Shown here in pieces: positions 24,537-31,693 of a DNA stretch of 64,000 bases. Position numbers and translations under genes: made by a program. Within the stretch, counting starts at the first letter, position 1; each line of letters opens with the position of its first letter. This DNA is from Dyadobacter tibetensis Y620-1 (GTDB taxonomy: Bacteria; Bacteroidota; Bacteroidia; Cytophagales; Spirosomataceae). The notes under the pieces are model-generated. The model was not told the DNA's origin and ran no database searches. It worked only from the letters and a program-made list of their open reading frames with translations. Location of the stretch: NCBI RefSeq assembly GCF_000566685.1, contig NZ_AZQN01000003.1, positions 930,001-994,000 on the forward strand. The letters are read 5' to 3'.

Positions 24537-24791
24537 TTATTGGTTGTTGTGAGCGGTGGAATCGGGTTCTGCCATAGCGACTTCGGTAAGGTCCATTTTA
24601 CACACAGGACAAGTTCCTGACTGTGCATAGGTTTTATCTCCCTCGCAGGACATGGGGCAGGAATAGGTGCCGGCGGCTACCAGTTCCTGCTGTTCGTCCG
24701 TCGGCAATTGGTCTGTAGTCTCTGTCTGCTGCCCAGTATTCGAACAGGATGCCAAGAATGCCATACAGGCCAGAAATAATAGTGATTTCAT
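24537..24791 (-). CDS. Heavy-metal-binding-domain lipoprotein
   Basis: Short lipoprotein (about 84 aa from 24791). The signal peptide ends in lipobox FLASC, then a Gln/Thr/Glu-rich linker. The domain YSCPMSCEGDKTYAQSGTCP followed by VCKMDL is the heavy-metal-binding domain found in copper/silver efflux proteins such as CusB-type adaptors. The C-terminus ends AEPDSTAHNNQ. The frame may open three codons earlier (MFKM). It follows the AraC gene by 26 bases and precedes the HMA protein, so it should act in the envelope as a copper buffer or handover protein. Confidence 0.85.
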   Translation of the reverse strand: MKSLLFLACMAFLASCSNTGQQTETTDQLPTDEQQELVAAGTYSCPMSCEGDKTYAQSGTCPVCKMDLTEVAMAEPDSTAHNNQ

Positions 24792-24817
24792 TTTAAACAT
24801 GTTTTATTAATTATAAG

Positions 24818-25387
24818 TTATCCTACTTTATCCAAAGTCTTACGGTCCTGGACCCGGCTTTTCTTAAATGCACCTGGGGTCATGCCCGTTATTTTTTTAA
24901 ACTGATTGCTTAAATGGGCGGTGCTGCTATATTGCAGGCGCCAGGCTATCTCCGACAAGGTAAGTTCATTATAGGAGAGCCATTCCTTGGTTTTTTCTAT
25001 CTTTTGCGAAATAATATAATGTTCTATCGTTTGCCCCACTTCGGCTGAAAATAGAGAGCTCAAATAGGCATAGTCGTAACCTGTTTTCTGTGCCAGATAG
25101 TCAGAGTAATTGACCGATTCCGGTTTATGACCTTTCAAATATTGTATTTCCTCAATTAACAGGGTCTTAATCTGTTCAATGAGGGTCTTTTTCTTGTCTT
25201 CCAATAATTCGAAACCGTTGGTCTCCAGCATCGCTCTTACCGCACTAATTTCCTCGGGCTCCAGTTCTCGATCCGTTTCTATTTCGCCCAGCTGTAGGAT
25301 GGTGGCTGTGATATTCAGTTTAGTGAATTCTTCTTTTATCACTTTTTTACATCGGTCACAGACCATATTTTTAATATGTAGTTTCAT
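24818..25387 (-). CDS. AraC-family regulator with N-terminal metal-binding-like domain
   Basis: 189-aa regulator. Residues 1-70 resemble a small HMA-like ferredoxin fold and begin MKLHIKNMVCDRCKKVIKEEF, with a CxxC pair (Cys10 and Cys13) placed as in copper chaperones. The second half is an AraC helix-turn-helix domain (LTLSEIAWRLQYSSTAHLSNQFKKITGMTPGAFKKSR, read as two parts split near STAHL). It sits in the copper operon between the TonB receptor and the small metal proteins, so it is probably the metal-responsive activator of that operon. That the CxxC pair senses Cu(I) is inference. Confidence 0.82.
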   Translation of the reverse strand: MKLHIKNMVCDRCKKVIKEEFTKLNITATILQLGEIETDRELEPEEISAVRAMLETNGFELLEDKKKTLIEQIKTLLIEEIQYLKGHKPESVNYSDYLAQKTGYDYAYLSSLFSAEVGQTIEHYIISQKIEKTKEWLSYNELTLSEIAWRLQYSSTAHLSNQFKKITGMTPGAFKKSRVQDRKTLDKVG

Positions 25388-25459
25388 TGCCTGATGGTGT
25401 TTAAACGCATATTGCGCACATATTGCCCTAATCGTTCAACGCTTAACTGGAACTGATAT

Positions 25460-27679
25460 TTATCGTATCATTTTATACCTAACACCAATATAAGCCATAG
25501 CTCCGGTAACGGGCCCCCAGGCCATGCCACCGTCGAACCCATCGCTAAAGGGGCGATCGGCTCCGGATATTGGGCTTTTTTGTGTGAAATTCCCTAGGTT
25601 TTCTCCCCCAAGATAGATGTCCCACTTAGGGAAGGTTCGGGTGATCTGGGCATTGATATTTGCAAAAGAAGGAGCCCAGGTCGATTGGTCCATGCTATGG
25701 CCCTGATGAACTTCCCCTAAATATGGGATGCGCTTTTTGCCATTCCATTGTAAGGTAGCATCGAATTTCCATTTGTCATAGGGTAGTGCATAGCCTGCAT
25801 TGATCAACACCCTATCTCTACTAATCATCATCCTTTGAGTAAGCTGTTGGTTGCCTTCAGCATCTACCAGGCTTTGTTTTACATCGAAAAGCCGGTAGGC
25901 CAATTTAACATCTAGGCGGGGTACAGGTGTCAGGTTGAGTTCTGCCTGAAAGCTGTTGGCAAAAGAACGCCCTTTGAGGTTGTAAAACTGAATATATCGG
26001 GCATCTTCCATGTCGGCTACCAACTGGTTGTCGAAATCGGTGCGGTAAAAATCCAATATAAAGCTGCCTTTCATATCCCCTAGATATAATTCATGAGTCA
26101 GGCTGGCACCATAGTTCCAGGTGATCTCCGGTTGAATGGCCTCTTTAAATACAACAGATCTGGAGCTCACCAGGTTTCCATAGTACTCTGCTAAGGGATT
26201 GGCTACTCGGAAACCTTTGCCGGCAGAGGCGCGGAGTATGGTTTCTGGCGTAATGTCATATTTCAGGTGAAGTCGTGGGGTCCATTGGGTGCCGTAGAGG
26301 TTATGCTGATCCACACGTCCTCCTGCTACCAGCAAAAACTTATCCAAGTGGCTGTAACTATACTCTATAAATGCTCCAGGCACCGACTCCTGGCGATTCA
26401 GTCGTAAAGGCCCATAAAGTTCATTATAGTCATCCAGGAGGTAACTCAGTCCGGCTTTGTAGCTATGATTGGTATTGCCAATAATGGATTGGAAAACCAG
26501 ATTTCCATAAATAGAATTTTGTCTGCCATCATAATGGGTCTGTCCAAAATAACTTTTAGAATCATGAAGGGTAGCATTAATGACTAATCCTAATCCCTGG
26601 TAGGGCTTATCGGGGAATAGTACGGCGGTTTTAGAGAAAAACTCATATCGGTTTATTTTGGCTCCAAATCCATAAATCTGGTCACTGCCTTTATCGGACT
26701 TCTGGAAATTGGTCTGACCTCCCAATCTGTCCTCATACAATGCTTTTAATCCGAATTGCGCGGTCAGTCTTTCTCCCTGATACTTCCATCTGTTCAATCC
26801 ATTGAATTGCTGATAAAGGGGAAGGTCAAGAAAGCCATCTCCATTCTGATCCATTCTATTTTTCAGACTGCTTCCATGAGTAAGTAAGCCGGTGCTCCAT
26901 TTGTCATTAATTTGGTGGCTCAGATTAAGATTCAGTTCTCCTCGTCCAAAACTATTAGCATACGCATTTAAATATAGTTTTTCATGGGTGTCAGGTTTTT
27001 GAAGTTCTACATTTATTTGCCCGGTCATGGATTCATATCCGTTTACTACGGAACCCGTGCCCTTTCCGATATCTATAGATTGTATCCAGGTGCCAGGGAT
27101 GAAGTTCATACCAAAGGTAGTTGCTAACCCTCTGATATTAGGGATGCTTTCCACATTGGTTTGTATATAGGTTCCGCTAAGACCAAGCATTTGAATCTGC
27201 TTTGAGCCCGTTACTGCATCTGAATAAGAAACAGAAATAGAAGCATTGGTTTCAAAACTCTCAGAAAGGTTACAGCAGGCTGCTTTGGCTAGGGCTTTGG
27301 TAGTAATGATTTCGGTTTGGTGTGGAGAAAGGCGATCTAATGCAGAGGCATCTCCTCGAATTGTTACCTCTTTAAGTGAAAGGTCGTTTCTGAGAACCAC
27401 CTGTAACTCACTCTCAGCGCCTATTTTTACCGTATCGTTAAGATATCCTACGAAGCTGATGACGAGCAGGTTGGAGTCGGAACGGCGAGGTATGCTGAAG
27501 CGCCCTAAACTGTCTGTACTGGTAGCCTGGGAATTTCCTGCCCAATACACATTGGCGCCGGTAATGGGTATTATTCCTGTTTTATCGGCATTGGCTTCGT
27601 TGACGGTCCCATGCACCCGTTGGCCTAGGACCAGGAAAGGGCATATAAAGAGTAATGCCCCAAGAAAATAAAGTTTCAT
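25460..27679 (-). CDS. TonB-dependent receptor of the copper operon
   Basis: Outer-membrane receptor of about 739 aa. The start at 27679 gives signal peptide MKLYFLGALLFICPFLVLGQ; the upstream 16 codons of the longest frame are not signal-like. A CarboxypepD_reg domain comes next (GTVNEANADKTGIIPITGAN), then the plug with KAACCNLSESFETNASISVS, whose Cys pair is typical of receptors found beside copper genes. The barrel ends VRYKMIR. It lies between the HYC_CC_PP gene and the AraC regulator. Copper or a copper chelate is the likely cargo by context. Confidence 0.87.
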   Translation of the reverse strand: MKLYFLGALLFICPFLVLGQRVHGTVNEANADKTGIIPITGANVYWAGNSQATSTDSLGRFSIPRRSDSNLLVISFVGYLNDTVKIGAESELQVVLRNDLSLKEVTIRGDASALDRLSPHQTEIITTKALAKAACCNLSESFETNASISVSYSDAVTGSKQIQMLGLSGTYIQTNVESIPNIRGLATTFGMNFIPGTWIQSIDIGKGTGSVVNGYESMTGQINVELQKPDTHEKLYLNAYANSFGRGELNLNLSHQINDKWSTGLLTHGSSLKNRMDQNGDGFLDLPLYQQFNGLNRWKYQGERLTAQFGLKALYEDRLGGQTNFQKSDKGSDQIYGFGAKINRYEFFSKTAVLFPDKPYQGLGLVINATLHDSKSYFGQTHYDGRQNSIYGNLVFQSIIGNTNHSYKAGLSYLLDDYNELYGPLRLNRQESVPGAFIEYSYSHLDKFLLVAGGRVDQHNLYGTQWTPRLHLKYDITPETILRASAGKGFRVANPLAEYYGNLVSSRSVVFKEAIQPEITWNYGASLTHELYLGDMKGSFILDFYRTDFDNQLVADMEDARYIQFYNLKGRSFANSFQAELNLTPVPRLDVKLAYRLFDVKQSLVDAEGNQQLTQRMMISRDRVLINAGYALPYDKWKFDATLQWNGKKRIPYLGEVHQGHSMDQSTWAPSFANINAQITRTFPKWDIYLGGENLGNFTQKSPISGADRPFSDGFDGGMAWGPVTGAMAYIGVRYKMIR

Positions 27680-27772
27680 GATAATTTGATAGGTGTTGAT
27701 AATCCATTTTTTCTCTACATATTCCAAGCATAAACTGCTTGAAAAAATAGAATTCTAAGGGTTATCAAGGTA

Positions 27773-28234
27773 TCAAATTAAGAAAGACTGAATAAAAATG
27801 AGCATAGCTTTCCCATGAAACAGAAAGCTGAATGGATTGGGATTACGCCCTTGTAACGGGGAGGGGAGCTGTTGCCAGTAGGCCCACAGAAAGGTAAGGG
27901 AGGAGGTCTTAAAAATCAATGCCTGTTGCCCTACCTTAATCGACTTTGATTGAAGTTGTGTGTTAACAATCTCCGTTTTTTGAAAGGTTTGCTGCTCTCT
28001 GCAACACTCGGCCTTCTTGAAAAAAGTTCTTCCGTCGCTAGCCGTAACCCTGGTTTTTGCGCAACAGCCCGATTTGGATATGGGTTTTAAGGTGTCCCCC
28101 TTGTCTTCAAAAAAAGAACGTACCGACTTTCCACTCACCAGGCATTGGTGTTCGGTAAGACCAACTCCTGTGCTGCTGAGCAGTACCAGAAAGGCCATTA
28201 CGATGGTTAGTGATCGGTATATTATGTTCTTCAT
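27773..28234 (-). CDS. HYC_CC_PP family-like protein
   Basis: About 153 aa with an N-terminal hydrophobic segment (MKNIIYRSLTIVMAFLVLLS). The pattern EHQCLVSGK, then GCCAK, then ECCRE, then a proline-containing WQQLPSPLQGRNPNP matches the motif series (H-x-C, CC, CC, P) of a small Bacteroidota family found with copper genes. It is predicted to be membrane-anchored or periplasmic and to bind metal through Cys. The longest frame starts at 28267 but overlaps the inverted repeat and transcript start before it; 28234 is preferred. Molecular function unknown. Confidence 0.72.
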   Translation of the reverse strand: MKNIIYRSLTIVMAFLVLLSSTGVGLTEHQCLVSGKSVRSFFEDKGDTLKPISKSGCCAKTRVTASDGRTFFKKAECCREQQTFQKTEIVNTQLQSKSIKVGQQALIFKTSSLTFLWAYWQQLPSPLQGRNPNPFSFLFHGKAMLIFIQSFLI

Positions 28235-28256
28235 TAGTATGCTGAAGTGAATTTTA

Positions 28257-28292
28257 TCCCGTCTCATATCAGGTTGAGACGGGACAAATATA
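28257..28292 (-). promoter_or_regulatory. Internal promoter with perfect palindrome in the copper operon
   Basis: TATATTTG on the minus strand (28292-28285) is a -7 element. Immediately downstream TCCCGTCTCA (28257-28266) and TGAGACGGGA (28275-28284) form a perfect 10-bp inverted repeat with an 8-base spacer, at the expected transcript start of the HYC_CC_PP-TonB-AraC part of the operon. It could be an operator or a terminator/attenuator of the upstream copZ-like gene. Confidence 0.5.
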
Positions 28293-28297
28293 CGAAA

Positions 28298-28516
28298 TTA
28301 TGCGGAAATATTTTCAGCCTGATAGCCGGCTGACTCCAGCAGCTGTCTTATTGCTAACGGATTATGGTCGGTAACCACAGTAAGCGTTTTGTTAGGGTCG
28401 GCCAGATCTACTTCCCAGGAAGAAATCTTGTTGTCCTGGTCCAATGCTGGTTTAATAGCCTGAACACATCCATCGCATTTCAGATTAGTCTTAAATTTTA
28501 AGTTATTCATGGTCAT
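28298..28516 (-). CDS. CopZ-like cytosolic metal chaperone (HMA domain)
   Basis: 72-aa single heavy-metal-associated domain without signal peptide: LKFKTNLKCDGCVQAIKPAL has the metal site CDGC in the first loop (CxxC), and the C-terminal LLESAGYQAENIS completes the fold. Such proteins carry Cu(I) to the copper-exporting ATPase. It lies 117 bases downstream of copA on the same strand, separated by a hairpin at 28604-28628. Usual length for the family. The start could be the second Met, two codons in. Confidence 0.88.
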   Translation of the reverse strand: MTMNNLKFKTNLKCDGCVQAIKPALDQDNKISSWEVDLADPNKTLTVVTDHNPLAIRQLLESAGYQAENISA

Positions 28517-28603
28517 GATAATTAACGTTTACAAATATCGGTCCTGCCGAACCATTCAGAATTACATTATTTTTAATTAAACATACAGTTTTTTTGGAAA
28601 TGG

Positions 28604-28628
28604 TTTGCTTCAGGTTTCCTGAAGCAAA
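28604..28628 (-). terminator. Hairpin directly after copA
   Basis: TTTGCTTCAGG and CCTGAAGCAAA form a perfect 11-bp stem with a three-base loop, five bases after the copA stop. The following U-run is interrupted, so partial termination or mRNA-end protection is more likely than full termination. Confidence 0.45.
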
Positions 28629-28633
28629 AGGTA

Positions 28634-30862
28634 TTAGAGTTTCATTGCTTTGAGCCGTAAACTGTTGGTCACTACCGATACCGAGCTAAGTGCCATGGCG
28701 GCCCCAGCAATCATAGGGTCGAGCAGAAATCCATTGATGGGGTAAAGTATTCCTGCGGCAACAGGTATCCCGATCAGATTGTAAATAAAGGCCCAGAATA
28801 AATTTTGGCGAATCGTTCGAACCGTTTGTTTACTCAGGCGTATGGCCTTAGGTAGAACCAGTAAGTCTGAGGTAATCAGGGTCAGTTTGGCCACATCCAT
28901 GGCAATGTCAGAGCCTTTTCCCATAGCAATGCTAACGTCAGCCTGAGCTAAGGCCTGGGAATCGTTGATTCCGTCACCTACCATGGCCACTATTTTACCT
29001 TTCTGCTGCAGTTGTTTTACGAAATTCATTTTGTCATCCGGTTTCACTTCTGCCTGATAGTTGGTGATTCCGACTTCAGCTGCCACGGCTGCGGCGGTTT
29101 GAGGATTGTCTCCTGTGAGCATATAGACCTCCAGGCCCAAGTGCCGGAGCCTGGCTACTGCCTCTACTGAGGTGGCCTTTAGCTGATCGGCTATGGCGGC
29201 TATGGCTATGTGCTCCCCATCTACGGCGATACTGACGACGGTTTTTGCCCCTGCCTGCAGACGCTCTGCCTCTTGTTGCAGGGCCTTATCCGGTACTACA
29301 CCTTCGGCTTGGAGGTAGGGGGAGGTGCCTATCAAATACCGGTGCAGGCCTACTTCCCCGACGATTCCACTTCCGGATACGGTTTCATAATGGGTTGCAT
29401 GGAGCTCGGTCTTGCTATCGATATACTGAACGATGGCCTGAGCCAACGGGTGTTCGGAACGATTTTCAAGGGCTTGTATGGCATCTAAATGCAGATTTTT
29501 GTCGGTCGCAGCCTCGGCCCATTTCCAGTCGGTAACTTTGGGTTTCCCTTCCGTTAATGTTCCGGTTTTGTCCAGGATGATGCTATCGACTTTATAGGTA
29601 TTTTCCAAACTATCGGCATCTCTGATCAGAATATTATGTTCGGCTCCTTTTCCCACACCTACCATGATAGCTGTCGGAGTTGCCAGACCTAGGGCACAAG
29701 GGCAGGCTATCACGAGTACAGACACAGCGGCTAACATAGCGTGGGTGAGGGCATTATCGCCCCCCAGTATCATCCATGCCACAAAGGCGAGTATGGCAAT
29801 ACCCATGACAACTGGTACGAATATTCCCGCAATTTTATCTACTAACTTCTGAACGGGTGCTTTGCTTCCTTGAGCGGCTTGTACCGTTTTAATTATCTGG
29901 GCCAATACGGTGTGTTTACCAATTTTTTGGGCAGAAAAATTAAAACTACCCGTTTGATTAATGGTCCCTGCATAAACCCGTTCTCCTTCTTTTTTTTCGG
30001 CGGGTATTGGCTCTCCGGTCATCAAACTCTCGTCTACATAAGAATGGCCACTCGTTACCAGCCCATCAACAGGAATTCTCTCTCCGGACTTGATAACCAC
30101 TTCATCGTTTTTTTGAATCTCCCGGATAGGAATTTCTATGGCCATGCCCATACGCATTACCCTTACGGTTTTGGGTTGGAGTCCCATGAGTTTTTTTAGG
30201 GCCTGGGAGGTATTTGATTTGGCTCTTTCTTCTAGTAGTTTGCCCAATAGAATAAAGAAGATGATCACGGCTGCTGCTTCGAAATACACATGAGGCTCTA
30301 AACCTCTGCTAAGCCAAAATTCTGGGAAAAAGGTGTTAAAAGTGCTGAAAATAAAGGCAATACCTGTGCTGAGGGCCACAAGAGAATCCATATTGGCCTT
30401 CCCATTTTTAGCCTGAGCGATAGCATTCGTAAAGAAACTTCGGCCAAAGACACTTAATACTACCAAGGAAAGGATCAACATAATGAAATTTCCATAGGGT
30501 AGGTTCATCCAAACCATTCCTATCAGCACGATAGGGACAGAGAGCAGACCGGCCCAGACTGTTTTCGTTTTTAAGGCTTTATACTGTCTTTTCTGAGTTT
30601 CTTCTTGTTGTGCTAAGCCAGCTTCCTCATCTTCTTCTATAATAAGGCCATAGCCAATTTCCTGTAACACTTCGTCCAATTTGTCTAGAGAAGCAATCGC
30701 CGGATCAAAGTCAATCCGTACCGATTGGTTGGCATAATTTACGTTTGCATCCTGGACGCCAGGGGTATGTTTAAGCATCGATTCTACACTTACGGCACAG
30801 GAGGCGCAGGACATGCCCGATACCGGTATAGTAAGATGCTTTATAGGGTCTAACGTTTCCAT
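28634..30862 (-). CDS. copA: Copper-exporting P1B-type ATPase CopA
   Basis: Inner-membrane Cu(I) exporter, about 742 aa. One N-terminal HMA domain with metal site GMSCASC, then eight membrane helices with the ion-path CPC in VLVIACPCALGLATPTAIMVG. The actuator TGE motif appears in LMTGEPIP, phosphorylation DKTGTLTEG, the SEHPLAQAI motif, and hinge MVGDGINDSQAL. The start at 30862 is chosen because a -7 element TATTTTTG sits at 30894-30887, after which the upstream ATG at 30889 would not be transcribed. First gene of a seven-gene copper operon. Confidence 0.94.
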   Translation of the reverse strand: METLDPIKHLTIPVSGMSCASCAVSVESMLKHTPGVQDANVNYANQSVRIDFDPAIASLDKLDEVLQEIGYGLIIEEDEEAGLAQQEETQKRQYKALKTKTVWAGLLSVPIVLIGMVWMNLPYGNFIMLILSLVVLSVFGRSFFTNAIAQAKNGKANMDSLVALSTGIAFIFSTFNTFFPEFWLSRGLEPHVYFEAAAVIIFFILLGKLLEERAKSNTSQALKKLMGLQPKTVRVMRMGMAIEIPIREIQKNDEVVIKSGERIPVDGLVTSGHSYVDESLMTGEPIPAEKKEGERVYAGTINQTGSFNFSAQKIGKHTVLAQIIKTVQAAQGSKAPVQKLVDKIAGIFVPVVMGIAILAFVAWMILGGDNALTHAMLAAVSVLVIACPCALGLATPTAIMVGVGKGAEHNILIRDADSLENTYKVDSIILDKTGTLTEGKPKVTDWKWAEAATDKNLHLDAIQALENRSEHPLAQAIVQYIDSKTELHATHYETVSGSGIVGEVGLHRYLIGTSPYLQAEGVVPDKALQQEAERLQAGAKTVVSIAVDGEHIAIAAIADQLKATSVEAVARLRHLGLEVYMLTGDNPQTAAAVAAEVGITNYQAEVKPDDKMNFVKQLQQKGKIVAMVGDGINDSQALAQADVSIAMGKGSDIAMDVAKLTLITSDLLVLPKAIRLSKQTVRTIRQNLFWAFIYNLIGIPVAAGILYPINGFLLDPMIAGAAMALSSVSVVTNSLRLKAMKL

Positions 30863-30886
30863 TATTTTATCGTTTTTTTGATACCA

Positions 30887-30894
30887 CAAAAATA
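30887..30894 (-). promoter_or_regulatory. -7 promoter element of copA
   Basis: TATTTTTG on the minus strand fits TAnnTTTG and lies 25 bases before the chosen copA ATG (30862). No clear -33 element. Confidence 0.5.
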
Positions 30895-31693
30895 ATATGT
30901 GAGGCGCTTTACTGAATTACATAATTATGATCCACCCTTATATAATTACAAAAGGATTGTACCAGCCCCAATCTCATAAATTACTACATATGTACACATA
31001 TTTCTATTTAAGGTTTTAGCCATTTGGGTTCAGTAATAACATCTGAAAAATGAAAAAGTGAAGTAAACGTATACCGGAGAGCGTCTTTTAGAAGAATTAT
31101 TTAATATTACCCGATAGAAATTGCAGTTTACGCTTACCCAAATAGAGCCGCTCACGATCTTATTTCTTTCCTCTTTCTGGAACTATTAGCAGCTGATAAA
31201 CGGCTTTTAATAAGCTGTACGTATGTTCAGATAAGAATGTAAAATTAATTCATCATGCTGCTTTGATGGATGACAGTCAAAGTATAAGGAAAACCATGAT
31301 CACTTAAAATTAGTCTATTACAAACAAATAGGCTGATAGTTGTATACTCAATAGAATTATAGTTTTAGTTACTTCTTAGTCTAATTTAGTTAGTCCAGCT
31401 TAGTGTTACGTATAATCTTTATTTTGTTTGGAGGTTATTGTATGTTCAAACTATTTTATGCTAAAAATAAGACTGAAATTAATGATTAATTAATACGTAA
31501 TTTTTTTACGATTTTCTTAGTATTCTTTAGATTGGTGTTTGTAATATTGTCGTCGAAAAAAGTATTTATTGTTGAATCAAATTCTATTAAAAAATATATT
31601 TTCTACTATTATTTAGTAGCTAATATGGTTGAGAATATGATTTCGCTTGAATCTTATTTTCATAAATCACTCTAAACATTTACCAGCAGCACT
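30895..31693. other. Long AT-rich non-coding region
   Basis: About 800 bases between the divergent copA and metalloprotease genes. It holds many A/T runs and a few TTAGTCTA-like words (around 31311 and 31376-31395), but no ORF, tRNA or repeat array was recognised. It may contain the unseen promoter of the metalloprotease. Confidence 0.4.

Noticed and set aside
24503..24628. N-terminal extension of the HMA protein
   Set aside because: Overlaps the HMBD lipoprotein gene in another frame; the signal peptide begins at 24502.
27246..27671. 141-aa plus-strand ORF
   Set aside because: Antisense to the copper-operon TonB receptor plug region; no recognisable features.
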